Assembly (NCBI GenBank): GCA_947258585.1
Contig: CAMYIZ010000030.1
Location: forward strand, 1 to 64,000
From: an uncultured Haliea sp.
GTDB lineage: Bacteria > Pseudomonadota > Gammaproteobacteria > Pseudomonadales > Halieaceae
Length of the DNA stretch: 64,000 nucleotides
Direction: 5' to 3'
Below, in pieces: positions 9,088 through 17,869 of this stretch. The notes beneath the pieces were generated by a model. It was given only the letters and a program-made list of their open reading frames with translations. It was not told the origin of the DNA and made no database searches. The position numbers and the translations under genes are program-made. How positions within the stretch are numbered: the stretch's first letter is position 1; every line of letters starts with the position of its first letter.

Positions 9088-10149
9088 TCAGTTGATATTG
9101 CCTTTGATGAGAGCCAGCAGCTCCTGTTCGTCCCGCTTCTCCAGCGGCCCGGCAGCGCCAGTCAACGGCGCCAGGCGCACGGTCACCGAGCGCTCGCCCT
9201 GGTTGGCAACCGTGATCAGGAACTCCCGGTTGGCCAGCGGGTCCTCGTCGCTGCCGGAGAACAGCCGGGAGAACCAGCCCCGCTTCTCCTCCTCCTGTTC
9301 CCCCAGGTAACGCACGAAGTAGGTCCCCTCGCTGCGGTCGCGATCGGTAATCTCAAAGCGTGAATCCTCCAGCGCCTTGGCCAGCGACGCCCAGGCCCGG
9401 GTAAAGGGCAGTCCGACCTGAATGTAGGTATAACCCGCATCGGCCTCCTCCAGGGAAATCTTGCCTTCGGCGCTCATCGCCCGGTCGGCGATCATGGAAA
9501 CCGGCGCCGAGTCCGCGCTGTTGGCAATAAACTGGGCCACTGCACGCAGCATTTCACCTTCCTGCTCCGGATTATCCGACTGTGGCGGCCAGGTAACCCC
9601 GTCGCCGGCGCGGTTCATCTGCAGGACATGGAGCTCGCTGCTGCCACGCTGGACGCCCTGTTCGATCCGGAAACGGAAGCGGGCATCCATGGTCTGCCCC
9701 TCCAGCTCCAGCCAGTCACTGTCGATCAACCCTGCCTGGGCGTCGACCCGGGATACCGGGATGCCGGCGGCGGCGAGGAAACTGCGCACCTGGGGCCACA
9801 GCTGGCCGGGAGCGATGGCAATGAGCGCCCAGCTTTCGTCCCCCAGGGACTGGATGCGCACCACGTCTTCCCCGGCGCCAGCCACCAGCGGCGTGGGCCG
9901 GGGCACCTCGAACTTGCCCGCCATGACCAGGCTGTCACGCACCGGCGGGATCGGGTAGATCTCCTGCAGGGCAGAGTCGTCCTTGCCGTCCGGCAGACGG
10001 ATGGGCGGCTGCTCACGGGCCTGCTTGTAGTCCTCGGAGGTGTCGGGGAACATCCCCTCATCCCCGAACAGGTAGCTGCAGGCGCTGGCGCTCAGCACCA
10101 GCGTCGTTGCCAGAAGAGCGCGCGCGATAACCCCGGTTTGATCTGTCAT
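9088..10149 (-). CDS. bamC: outer membrane protein assembly factor BamC
   Basis: 353-residue lipoprotein of the Bam complex, which folds beta-barrel proteins into the outer membrane. It has an N-terminal export signal ending in SASAC (Cys24), the unstructured BamD-binding N-terminus (DTSEDYKQAREQPPIRLPDG), and two helix-grip domains (about 90-200 and 220-335). It directly follows dapA, sharing the A of TAATG, the classical dapA-bamC arrangement of gammaproteobacteria. Confidence 0.92.
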   Translation of the reverse strand: MTDQTGVIARALLATTLVLSASACSYLFGDEGMFPDTSEDYKQAREQPPIRLPDGKDDSALQEIYPIPPVRDSLVMAGKFEVPRPTPLVAGAGEDVVRIQSLGDESWALIAIAPGQLWPQVRSFLAAAGIPVSRVDAQAGLIDSDWLELEGQTMDARFRFRIEQGVQRGSSELHVLQMNRAGDGVTWPPQSDNPEQEGEMLRAVAQFIANSADSAPVSMIADRAMSAEGKISLEEADAGYTYIQVGLPFTRAWASLAKALEDSRFEITDRDRSEGTYFVRYLGEQEEEKRGWFSRLFSGSDEDPLANREFLITVANQGERSVTVRLAPLTGAAGPLEKRDEQELLALIKGNIN

Positions 10150-11021
10150 TAAATTCCTGCTGCCTCCAAAGCTGCCAGGACCTGAGCATGGAAGCGCTCG
10201 TCCAGTGGCGTCAAGGGTAAACGAATGCCCGCCTCAATCAAGCCGCGCTGCTGCATGGCCCATTTGACCGGAATGGGATTGGCTTCCAGAAAGAGCGCCC
10301 GGTTCAGCCCCGAGAGCCGCTCGTTGATCAGCGCGGCCTGGCGCCGGTCGCCGGCCAGGGCCAGCCCACAGAGCTCCGCCAGCTGCCGGGGAGCGATGTT
10401 CGCGGTCACTGACACATTGCCGTGCCCGCCGGCGAGCATCAGTTCCATCGCGGTCGGATCATCGCCGGAATAGATCGCGAAATCAGCGGGACAGCGGGCC
10501 CTGAAGTCGGGTACCCGGGACAGGTCCCCGGTGGCGTCCTTGATACCGACGATATTGTCCAGCTCGGCCAGCCGGACAACCGTGTCATTGTCCATGTCCA
10601 CCGCCGTGCGTCCGGGCACGTTGTAGAGGATCTGGGGAACGGACACCGCCGCAGCCACGGCCTTGAAGTGCTCGTAGAGACCACGCTGGGAGGGGCGATT
10701 GTAGTAGGGGGTCACCAGCAGGCAGGCGTCGGCGCCGTTGCGCGCAGCCGAAGAGGTGAGCTCGATCGCTTCGCGCGTGGAGTTGGCGCCGGTCCCGGCA
10801 ATGACGGGAATGCGTCCGGCAACATACTTCACGCAGTACTTGATCACCTCCAGGTGCTCGGGCACGCTGAGGGTGGCACTTTCGCCGGTTGTGCCCACCG
10901 CCCCAATGGCGCTGGTACCCGCGGCTATGTGCATATCGAGCAACCGCTCCAGGCTCCCCCAGTCGAGGCTGCCATCCGCGTGCATGGGCGTCACGAGCGC
11001 GACGATACTGCCGGTAATCAT
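10149..11021 (-). CDS. dapA: 4-hydroxy-tetrahydrodipicolinate synthase
   Basis: 290-residue class I aldolase-type TIM barrel that condenses pyruvate with aspartate semialdehyde, the first committed step of lysine synthesis. It shows the GTTGES motif (residues about 44-49), YYNRPSQRG with the active-site Tyr, the proton-relay Tyr in ILYNVPGRT, and the Schiff-base Lys in [11 protein letters not shown] 11021 has GGAG 7 nt upstream; longer in-frame starts lack an SD and would enter the leader hairpin. Coupled to bamC by TAATG. Confidence 0.95.
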   Translation of the reverse strand: MITGSIVALVTPMHADGSLDWGSLERLLDMHIAAGTSAIGAVGTTGESATLSVPEHLEVIKYCVKYVAGRIPVIAGTGANSTREAIELTSSAARNGADACLLVTPYYNRPSQRGLYEHFKAVAAAVSVPQILYNVPGRTAVDMDNDTVVRLAELDNIVGIKDATGDLSRVPDFRARCPADFAIYSGDDPTAMELMLAGGHGNVSVTANIAPRQLAELCGLALAGDRRQAALINERLSGLNRALFLEANPIPVKWAMQQRGLIEAGIRLPLTPLDERFHAQVLAALEAAGI

Positions 11022-11050
11022 TGAAACTCTCCAGAATTGTGCCGGGCGCA

Positions 11051-11071
11051 GGCACCTGTGCGACAGGTGCC
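11051..11071 (-). promoter_or_regulatory. perfect inverted repeat in the dapA leader
   Basis: GGCACCTGT and ACAGGTGCC form a perfect 9-bp stem around a 3-nt loop, 30 nt upstream of the dapA start and within the predicted 5' leader. There is no T-run after it on either strand, so it looks like a leader hairpin or dyad operator rather than a terminator. Confidence 0.6.
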
Positions 11072-11087
11072 GAGAAAGAAGTGGGCA

Positions 11088-11115
11088 ATTATCCATGCCG
11101 GGCCCAGGATGACAA
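11088..11115 (-). promoter_or_regulatory. sigma70 promoter for dapA-bamC
   Basis: On the minus strand, TTGTCA (5/6; plus-strand 11110-11115), a 16-nt spacer and GATAAT (5/6; 11088-11093). Predicted transcription start near 11081, giving a leader of about 60 nt that contains the 9-bp hairpin. Confidence 0.6.
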
Positions 11116-11185
11116 CCGGATTGCGGTAAAATGAACCGCTGCCCGGACAGGCAGTCTCAAGCCTGAAGCAACAACGGAGTATATC

Positions 11186-11704
11186 ATGAGAGCCATCCAC
11201 CGGATGCCGGTCCTTGCAAGCCTTTACCTGCTTCCCCTGCTGCTTGGGCTGGCCGTACCTGCATCAGCCCAGGACAGGGTATGGATCAGCGAGCTGTCCG
11301 CCCTCGATCGCCAGTACATGAGTCACCAGCGTGCCACGATCGACGATCTTGCCCGCCGACACACCGGCCGCGGCTTTACTGGCGACAAGGACCGGGATAT
11401 CGACCTGATACAGCGCCTCCTCGACCGGGGTCTGGTAGGCCCCGACCAGACCGCGGAGCTGCAGGCGCTGGGCATGATCCTGGGTGACCTGCTGGCGGAA
11501 CAGCTGGATATGCACTGGGTCGTATACGAAGACAAGCTGGGGCGCAGCCGGGCGCTGCGCTACCGGGATACGGATAACTACCTGTTCCCCATGACCATGG
11601 TCTCGCGCCGTCACGAGGCCGGGAACCAGACGCCGGTAAAGGACATATACCAGAAGGCCGTGGACGCGATAACGCCCCACCGTATCCCCCTGCCGTTCCA
11701 GTAG
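11186..11704 (+). CDS. exported DUF3806 protein
   Basis: 172 residues with a Sec signal peptide (hydrophobic stretch about 10-25, cleavage near PASAQD). The mature part matches DUF3806 in layout: a helical N-terminal half and the conserved HWVVYEDKLGRSRALRYR plus NYLFPMTMVSRR segments. The family's role is unknown. It is divergent from dapA across 164 nt. It may precede the Mce operon on one transcript (65-nt gap), though no functional link is evident. Confidence 0.75.
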   Translation: MRAIHRMPVLASLYLLPLLLGLAVPASAQDRVWISELSALDRQYMSHQRATIDDLARRHTGRGFTGDKDRDIDLIQRLLDRGLVGPDQTAELQALGMILGDLLAEQLDMHWVVYEDKLGRSRALRYRDTDNYLFPMTMVSRRHEAGNQTPVKDIYQKAVDAITPHRIPLPFQ

Positions 11705-11769
11705 CCAACTAGTAAAACACGGGGGCCGCGGGTAGACTGACGCTTTACCTGCCCTGGACCTGAGAGCGC

Positions 11770-12903
11770 ATGACAGAGCAAGCCGCCGGCCTGGAACTGC
11801 GACGGGACGACTCCACGCGCCGCAGCGTCCTGCTCCTGCGCGGCGACTGGGTCCAGGGCGTGGAAACACCTCTGTTCCCCGAGCTGCGGGCGCTCCTGAA
11901 CGCGGCCGCGCCACAGGAGCTGGCCCTTGACTGCAGCGAACTGGGCCAGTGGGACTCCCTGCTCATGGCCTTCCTGCTGCAATGCCACGGCTATTGCCGG
12001 GACCTGGATATCAGCTTCTCTGACGACGGCTTGCCCGACAACGCCCGGCGCCTGCTGGGTATCGCCACCTCGGTACCGCCCCAGCGCCGCGAGCCGGGCG
12101 CCAGGAAGCGCTGGTGGCAGACGGTGCACCCGTCCGCGCTGCTGCGCGACGTCGCTGACGACCTGCGCCTGTCGATGGCGTTTTTCGGTGAAGTCTGCCT
12201 TGCCCTGTGGGCCCTGCTGCGGGGGCGGGCCAATACACGGTTCATCGATTTTCGAAACTTTTGCTACCAGGCCGGCCCCGACGCCTTCGCCATCATCAGC
12301 CTCACCAGTATTCTGGTGGGAATGATTCTGGGCTACCTGGGCGCCGTCCAGTTGCAGCAGTTCGGCGCCGGCATCTACGTCGCCGACCTGGTGGTCATCG
12401 GCCTGCTGCGGGAAATGGGGGTCTTGATGACCGCGATCGTCATGGCCGGGCGCACCGGGGCAGCGTACGCGGCGCAGCTGGGAACCATGCAGGCGAGCGA
12501 GGAGATCGACGCCGTGCGCACGATGGGCGTTTCGCCCATAGAATTCCTGGTCACGCCGCGGATTCTTGCACTGGTGGTAATGATGCCGCTGCTGACCATC
12601 TACGCCAACCTCCTCGGCATCCTCGGTGGCGGCATCGTCGCCGGGGGAATGGGTATCTCCCTGCTGCAGTACACCAGTCAGGCCAGCGCCGCCGTGACCC
12701 TGACCCATATCGGCGTGGGTTTACTGAAAAGCCTGGTATTTGCCGTCCTGATCGCCATTGCCGGCTGCCGTTCCGGGATGCAATCCGGGCGCGACTCCGC
12801 GGGGGTCGGTGAGGCAGCCACTGAGGCGGTGGTCACCGCCCTGGTCTACCTGATCGTGGCCGACGCGGCGATCAACATCCTGTTCCAGCACCTGGGCGTG
12901 TAA
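11770..12903 (+). CDS. Mce/Mla-type ABC transporter permease with N-terminal STAS domain
   Basis: 377 residues. About 1-95 form a STAS-like domain (a MlaB-like role fused in cis; LALDCSELGQWDSLL). Residues 150-377 are the MlaE/YrbE permease fold with five or so membrane helices and the conserved EMGVLMTAIVMAGRTGAAYAA coupling loop. It would span the inner membrane and move phospholipid or another lipid between the membranes with the next three gene products. The stop overlaps the ATPase start (TAATG). Confidence 0.9.
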   Translation: MTEQAAGLELRRDDSTRRSVLLLRGDWVQGVETPLFPELRALLNAAAPQELALDCSELGQWDSLLMAFLLQCHGYCRDLDISFSDDGLPDNARRLLGIATSVPPQRREPGARKRWWQTVHPSALLRDVADDLRLSMAFFGEVCLALWALLRGRANTRFIDFRNFCYQAGPDAFAIISLTSILVGMILGYLGAVQLQQFGAGIYVADLVVIGLLREMGVLMTAIVMAGRTGAAYAAQLGTMQASEEIDAVRTMGVSPIEFLVTPRILALVVMMPLLTIYANLLGILGGGIVAGGMGISLLQYTSQASAAVTLTHIGVGLLKSLVFAVLIAIAGCRSGMQSGRDSAGVGEAATEAVVTALVYLIVADAAINILFQHLGV

Positions 12904-13688
12904 TGGACGAATCTGCCCCCGAGGTCCATATCGACGTCCGCGACCTGACCATGGCCTTTGGCGCCAAGGTCATCCAGCGCGACCTGAATTTTCCGATCTA
13001 CCGGGGCGACATTTTCGTCATCATGGGCGGCAGCGGCTGCGGCAAAAGCACCCTGCTTAAGCATATGCTGGGGCTGCTGGAGCCCGCTGCCGGCGATATC
13101 CTGTACAGCGGCCAGAGCTTCACCCGCGCCAGCAGCGCAGAGCGTGACATCATGCGCCGCGGCTGGGGAATTACCTACCAGTCGGGAGGCCTGTTCAGTG
13201 CCATGACCCTGGAGCAAAATGTCAGCCTGCCGCTGCAGCTCTATACCGACTACAGTGCGATGCAGATCGCCGACGTCGTCGATTACAAGCTGAGCCTGGT
13301 CGGCCTGGGCGGTTTCCAGAGCTATTACCCCGCCGAGATCAGCGGCGGCATGCGCAAACGCGCAGCACTGGCCCGGGCCATTGCCCTGGACCCGCAGATC
13401 CTGTTCTTTGATGAGCCGTCAGCCGGGCTGGACCCGATCAGCTCGAGACTACTGGACGACCTGATCCTGGAGTTGAAGGAGTCCATCGGCGCCACCGTAG
13501 TCATGGTGACGCACGAACTTGAGAGTATTTTCGCTATTGCAACCAACAGCGTCTATCTGGACGCCAGCAGCCGCACCATGATTGACTATGGTGACCCGCG
13601 GCAGTTGCGCGACAGCAGCGAACAGCCCGTCGTGCGCCAATTCCTGGCCCGCAGCGCTGCCGCAGGGGAGGATATGGGCAGTGAATAA
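12903..13688 (+). CDS. Mce/Mla-type ABC transporter ATP-binding protein
   Basis: 261-residue MlaF-like ATPase. The Walker A motif GGSGCGKST is at about residues 43-51, the signature ISGGMRKR at about 146-153, Walker B ILFFDEPSAGLDP and the switch His in VTHEL. The IXGGMRKR form of the signature is characteristic of Mla/Mce ATPases. It energises the permease encoded just upstream; the next gene starts 8 nt before its stop. Confidence 0.92.
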   Translation: MDESAPEVHIDVRDLTMAFGAKVIQRDLNFPIYRGDIFVIMGGSGCGKSTLLKHMLGLLEPAAGDILYSGQSFTRASSAERDIMRRGWGITYQSGGLFSAMTLEQNVSLPLQLYTDYSAMQIADVVDYKLSLVGLGGFQSYYPAEISGGMRKRAALARAIALDPQILFFDEPSAGLDPISSRLLDDLILELKESIGATVVMVTHELESIFAIATNSVYLDASSRTMIDYGDPRQLRDSSEQPVVRQFLARSAAAGEDMGSE

Positions 13689-14652
13689 CGAACATCCACA
13701 CAGCGTCGCCATCGGCGCCTTCATTCTCGGCGCGCTGCTCATTGCGCTCGCCACCCTCGTGTTTGTCCTCGGCTCCGGCCTCGGCGTCGAGCGCACCAGG
13801 GTGGTGATGGTGTTCGACAGTTCGGTCAAGGGCTTGAGCATCGGCGCGCCGGTGGCACTGCGCGGGGTGGAGATCGGCCAGGTAACCGGGATCAACCTGA
13901 TCCTCGACAGCGACACCGCCGACCTGATTATGCTGGTGGAAGCCGACGTTTCCAGCGCCAATGTGCAGAGCAGCCGGCAGACCTCCGAGGAAATGATTGA
14001 CGAGCTCATCGCCCGCGGGCTGCGCGCCCAGCTCAACCTGCAGAGCCTCCTCACGGGGCTCCTGTACGTACAGCTCGACTTCCACCCGGACACACCGGCG
14101 CAGCTGGCCCGGATCGACAGCGACTACACCCAGATTCCCACGATCCCCACCGGACTGGAAAAGTTTACCCGCCAGATCGAGTCGCTGGACATCGCCCAGA
14201 TCGCCGCCGATGTCCAGAGTATTGCCGCCAGTGTCGACGAGTTCATTGGCCAGGAAGAATTCCGCCAGCTACCACGGGAACTCGGCAGAACCCTGGAGGG
14301 CATACAATCCCTCACCGCGGAGCTGCAGACGGCAGTAGCGAGCGCGAGCCCCGGTCTGGATCAGGTCCTCGCGAGCACGGACCAGCTGGTGAACCAGGCC
14401 AGTGAGACACTGCCGACACTCAACACCATGCTGGACCGGAACCTGGCCACACTCCAGGCGGCGGCCAGCGCCTTCGAGAAAACCATGACGGAAATTGACG
14501 GCCTGGTAGCCCCGGACTCCGCCACGACCTACCAGCTCAACCAGGCCCTGCGCGAGCTGGCGATGGCGGGGCGCGCGCTGCAGTTACTGGCCAAGACCAT
14601 CGAGGAGCAGCCGGAGTCGCTGCTTCGCGGCAAAAACGAGGACAAGCCATGA
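13681..14652 (+). CDS. MCE-domain protein (MlaD/PqiB family)
   Basis: 323 residues starting at GTG 13681 behind GGGGAGG; this start places the membrane anchor (SVAIGAFILGALLIALATLVFVLG) at the N-terminus. One MCE domain follows at about residues 40-120 (VMVFDSSVKGLSIGAPVALRGVEIGQV), then a long helical, coiled-coil-like tail (160-310) of the type that forms periplasmic tunnels. It overlaps the ATPase gene by 8 nt and the lipoprotein gene by 4 nt, so all four are one operon. Confidence 0.9.
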   Translation: MNNEHPHSVAIGAFILGALLIALATLVFVLGSGLGVERTRVVMVFDSSVKGLSIGAPVALRGVEIGQVTGINLILDSDTADLIMLVEADVSSANVQSSRQTSEEMIDELIARGLRAQLNLQSLLTGLLYVQLDFHPDTPAQLARIDSDYTQIPTIPTGLEKFTRQIESLDIAQIAADVQSIAASVDEFIGQEEFRQLPRELGRTLEGIQSLTAELQTAVASASPGLDQVLASTDQLVNQASETLPTLNTMLDRNLATLQAAASAFEKTMTEIDGLVAPDSATTYQLNQALRELAMAGRALQLLAKTIEEQPESLLRGKNEDKP

Positions 14653-15257
14653 AGCCGATTCGCCTCTTCTGTGGCGCCGTCGCGGCGCTGTTGCTGGTGG
14701 CCTGCGGCAGCTCGCCGCAGCACAACTTCTACCTGCTCAGCGCCGAGAGCCGGGCAATCGCCAGCGGTCAGTCGCCCTCTCTCGGCATCGGCCCCATCGA
14801 GATTCCGGAATACCTGAACCGCAACAGCCTGGTGTACAGCCGCGGGAGTAACCAGTTGCACATCGCCAGCTTCGAACGCTGGGCGGAACCACTGGCCGAA
14901 GGGATCCAGCGGGTGCTGGGACTGAATCTGTCTGCCGAGCTGGGAACCCAGAATATCCGGCCCCATCCCTGGCCGCGGACAGATGCTCCCGCCTACGCGG
15001 TGCAGCTCTGGGTTCTGTCGCTGGACGCCGCCGGCCAGGAAGCGGAACTGGTGGTGGAGTGGCGGGTAACGCGCCGGGGCGAGCCGGGAGCCCTGGAACA
15101 GCGTATCAGCCGTCTGACCCAGCCGCTGCCGGGTCTCGAATGGCAGGCCGCCGATGCCGCCGGCGCCTACAGCAACCTGCTGCAGGCTCTCAGCAGGGAA
15201 ATCGCCGCGGTGATTCGCGACGCCGAGGCAGCGGCAGCGGCAGCGGCAGACAGCTGA
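14649..15257 (+). CDS. PqiC-like lipoprotein of the Mce operon (ABC-type transport auxiliary)
   Basis: 202 residues with lipobox LLVAC (Cys19) and the PqiC/DUF330-type start of the mature chain, SSPQHNFYLL. The central segment (GIGPIEIPEYLNRNSLVY, WAEPLAEGIQRVL) matches the family's OM-lipoprotein fold. It would complete the transenvelope path at the outer membrane. The C-terminus is an Ala-rich tail. ATGA overlap with the MCE gene; its stop abuts the convergent SDR stop with no gap. Confidence 0.85.
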   Translation: MKPIRLFCGAVAALLLVACGSSPQHNFYLLSAESRAIASGQSPSLGIGPIEIPEYLNRNSLVYSRGSNQLHIASFERWAEPLAEGIQRVLGLNLSAELGTQNIRPHPWPRTDAPAYAVQLWVLSLDAAGQEAELVVEWRVTRRGEPGALEQRISRLTQPLPGLEWQAADAAGAYSNLLQALSREIAAVIRDAEAAAAAAADS

Positions 15258-16019
15258 TCAGAAGGCGTCGCTGCGCAACATGGCATCGGAGCCGCCGTCG
15301 ACAAAAAATACCGAACCACAGACAAAATCCGCTTCATCGCTGAGCATGAAACGCATGACATTGGCGATCTGCTCCGGCTGGGCAGCCTCTCCCCAGGGCA
15401 CGCTGGCGCTGAACTGGCGCATCGCCTCGCCGAACTGCGGATCCTTGAACACCTGTTCCGTCAGCGGGGTCAGGGTTATTCCCGGCGCGACTGCGTTGAC
15501 GCGCACCCCGGCCTTCGCCCACGCCACCACGTTGCGGCGCATCCACAGCACCAAGGCGCACTTGGAACCGGAATAGACTGTCTGCCCGTTTTCGGCTTCA
15601 GCCAGCGCCAGCGCAGCGGCCTCATCGCCGGCAAGGAATGCCTGCACCAGCGGGTGCGAGGTCTCGGTCATGGGCGCGGAGTTGGAACTCACCAGCAGCA
15701 CCGTACCCCGGCGCTGGCCCAGCAGGTCCTGCAGGCCGGTCGCCATGTCGACAGCGCCGAAATAGTTCACCGCGGCGATCGTACGCGACGCCGCTACCGG
15801 TGGCAGTCCGGCGCAGGCGATAAAGCCATCCAGGCCGTCAGCTGCACGGGCCCGCAGCGCCGCCAGCGCTGACGCCCGGCCGCCGGGGGTCGACAGGTCG
15901 GCAATAATATCGCCTTCCTTGATGTCAATGGAGATCACCTGGTGGCCGGCCGCCGTTAACTGCTCGCGCAGGGCCGCACCGATCCCGGTCGCACCGCCGG
16001 TCATTGCGTACAGTTTCAT
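15258..16019 (-). CDS. SDR family oxidoreductase (3-alpha-hydroxysteroid dehydrogenase/carbonyl reductase-like)
   Basis: 253-residue short-chain dehydrogenase with TGGATGIGAAL at residues 7-17, the NYFGA segment, catalytic Ser in LVSSNSAP, and Tyr-x3-Lys in YSGSKCAL. The missing long helix region and the DIKEGDIIADLSTPGGR segment resemble HsdA-type 3-alpha-HSD/carbonyl reductases. It is divergent from the DUF35/thiolase pair across 180 nt, consistent with a shared role in steroid or acyl-CoA metabolism, which is inferred only from neighbours. Confidence 0.82.
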   Translation of the reverse strand: MKLYAMTGGATGIGAALREQLTAAGHQVISIDIKEGDIIADLSTPGGRASALAALRARAADGLDGFIACAGLPPVAASRTIAAVNYFGAVDMATGLQDLLGQRRGTVLLVSSNSAPMTETSHPLVQAFLAGDEAAALALAEAENGQTVYSGSKCALVLWMRRNVVAWAKAGVRVNAVAPGITLTPLTEQVFKDPQFGEAMRQFSASVPWGEAAQPEQIANVMRFMLSDEADFVCGSVFFVDGGSDAMLRSDAF

Positions 16020-16199
16020 GCTGGTCTGTCCTCATCCTGTCCTCGGGCTGCTATTCTCGCCCAGCCGTGGCCGCAGTGGTAACCGCGAAGTCTGCATTGG
16101 TATACCCGCCGCTGCAGAAGCTTGCCACGGCGCCCGCGAACTTGCCTGCCCCGGGGGGCGATAGTACTCTGCAGGCCGCGCCATTGCGGAGTACATTCC

Positions 16200-16649
16200 A
16201 TGAGCAAGAAACCCCTGGCCCCGGCCATTGAGGGCTGGTTCACCCTGGACCAGGAGCCGCGGCTGATCGGCAGCCAGTGCTGCGCCTGCGGCACCTACTT
16301 CTTTCCCAAGCAGAGCCGCTATTGCAAGAACCCGGACTGCGACAGCACCGAATTTCGGGAAGTGCCGCTGAGCCGCACCGGACGGGTCTGGAGCTACACC
16401 AATGCCTGCTACCAGCCACCCGCGCCGTTCGTCGCCGCCGACCCCTTCGAGCCCTACACGATTGCCGCAGTGACCCTGGAACAGGAACAAATGACTGTCC
16501 TGGGCCAGGTGGTTACCGGGGTAGCGGTCGCAGACCTCAAGGTGGGCATGGAGATGGAGCTGGTGCTGGAGCCGCTGCACGAGACCGAGGAAGACATCAA
16601 GATGACGTGGAAGTGGCGCCCGCTTGCCAATCAGGGAGGACAGCACTGA
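16200..16649 (+). CDS. Zn-ribbon/OB-fold DUF35 protein, thiolase partner
   Basis: 149 residues: a rubredoxin-like zinc ribbon with Cys pairs in CCACG and CKNPDC (about 25-46), then an OB-fold (TGRVWSYT...). DUF35 proteins bind CoA esters and partner with thiolase-like enzymes, for example in HMG-CoA synthase complexes and steroid side-chain aldolases. ATG 16200 has GGAG upstream; an upstream in-frame extension lacks homology-like sequence. The thiolase gene starts within its stop (TGATG), which supports complex formation. Confidence 0.88.
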   Translation: MSKKPLAPAIEGWFTLDQEPRLIGSQCCACGTYFFPKQSRYCKNPDCDSTEFREVPLSRTGRVWSYTNACYQPPAPFVAADPFEPYTIAAVTLEQEQMTVLGQVVTGVAVADLKVGMEMELVLEPLHETEEDIKMTWKWRPLANQGGQH

Positions 16650-17836
16650 TGAGTCAGGAGATCGCCATTATCGGCGCCGGCATGCACCCCTGGGGCAAGT
16701 GGGGCCACAATTTTGTCGAGTACGGCGTGGCCGCGGCCCGCGAGGCCCTGGCGGACGCCGGCATTCACTGGCGCGAGGTGACATTTGTGTCCGGCGGCGC
16801 CACCGTGCGCTGCGGCTACCCCGGCTACGTCGCCGGCGCCACCTTCGCCCAGGCTCTCGGCTGGCAGGGCTGCGAAGTCAACACCTCCTATGCCGCCTGC
16901 GCTTCGGGCTCCCAGGCCCTGGCCGCCGCCCGCAACAAGATACTGGCGGGGGAATGTGAGGTTGCACTGGTAGTCGGCGCGGACACCACCCCCAAGGGCT
17001 TTCTGGCCCCCGCCGGCGGCTATCGCCCGGAAGATCCCGACTGGGTGCGTTTCTACCTGGGCATCACCAACCCCACCTACTTCGCCCTGTATGCACGCCG
17101 GCGCATGGACCTGTACGGCGACACCCTGGAGGACTTCGCCGCCGTCAAGGTCAAGAACTCCCTGGTTGGCAGCAAGAACCCCCGAGCCCGCTACCGGAAG
17201 TGCTTCACCGCAGAGGATGTGGCCGCCTCCGCCATGGTTGCCGACCCGCTGCGGCTGATGGACATCTGTGCCACCAGTGACGGCGGCGCCGCCCTCATCG
17301 TCTGCAGCCTGGACTACGCCAAACGCATCGGCAAGGGCGACGCCCCGCGCATCGCCGCCATCTCCACGGTCACTCCCAGCTTCGCCAGCGCGGTGGTGGA
17401 AATGCCCGATATCGCCACGGATTCCGCAGCGGCGGCCGGCATCGAGGCGCACAGCTTCCGCGCGGCTCTGCCAATGAAGGCCTACGAGGAGGCAGGCATT
17501 GGCCCGGAAGATGTGGATGTGGCCGAAGTCTACGACCTCTCAACCGCCCTCGAACTGGACTGGATCGAGGACCTGCGACTGACGCCCCGGGGGGAAGCGG
17601 CCCGGTGGCTGCGCCGGGGCGACACTACGGTGGGCGGCAAGATGCCGGTCAACCCCTCGGGGGGTCTCGCCTGTTTCGGGGAAGCGGTTCCGGCCCAGGC
17701 CCTCGCCCAGGTCTGCGAATTGACCTGGCAGCTGCGCGGCCAGAGCGGCGACCGCCAGGTCGAGGGCGCGAAGGTCGGGATTACCGCGAACCAGGGTCTG
17801 TTCGGGCACGGCAGTTCGGTGATTGTGAGGCGCTGA
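16649..17836 (+). CDS. thiolase-fold enzyme (SCP-x/Ltp type) paired with DUF35
   Basis: 395-residue thiolase-superfamily protein. The N-terminal half has the nucleophile region YAACASGSQA (Cys84). The C-terminal half has VNPSGGL, but where canonical thiolases read GHPxGATG this protein reads FGEAVPAQA, so the usual catalytic His is absent; GHGSS closes the chain. This fits SCP-x/Ltp-like enzymes, some of which act as retro-aldolases with DUF35 partners in steroid side-chain degradation. The exact reaction is unknown. AGGAGG-like SD at 16633-16640. Confidence 0.85.
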   Translation: MSQEIAIIGAGMHPWGKWGHNFVEYGVAAAREALADAGIHWREVTFVSGGATVRCGYPGYVAGATFAQALGWQGCEVNTSYAACASGSQALAAARNKILAGECEVALVVGADTTPKGFLAPAGGYRPEDPDWVRFYLGITNPTYFALYARRRMDLYGDTLEDFAAVKVKNSLVGSKNPRARYRKCFTAEDVAASAMVADPLRLMDICATSDGGAALIVCSLDYAKRIGKGDAPRIAAISTVTPSFASAVVEMPDIATDSAAAAGIEAHSFRAALPMKAYEEAGIGPEDVDVAEVYDLSTALELDWIEDLRLTPRGEAARWLRRGDTTVGGKMPVNPSGGLACFGEAVPAQALAQVCELTWQLRGQSGDRQVEGAKVGITANQGLFGHGSSVIVRR

Positions 17837-17846
17837 AGCCCCAGGC

Positions 17847-17869
17847 AGCGGGGCTTGATCAGCCCCGCT
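17847..17869. terminator. bidirectional hairpin between convergent genes
   Basis: AGCGGGGCT and AGCCCCGCT form a perfect 9-bp stem with a 5-nt loop between the thiolase stop (17836) and the convergent CoA-lyase stop (17859). No strong T-run follows, so it may work as a rho-assisted or mRNA 3'-end stabilising hairpin for both transcripts. Confidence 0.6.
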
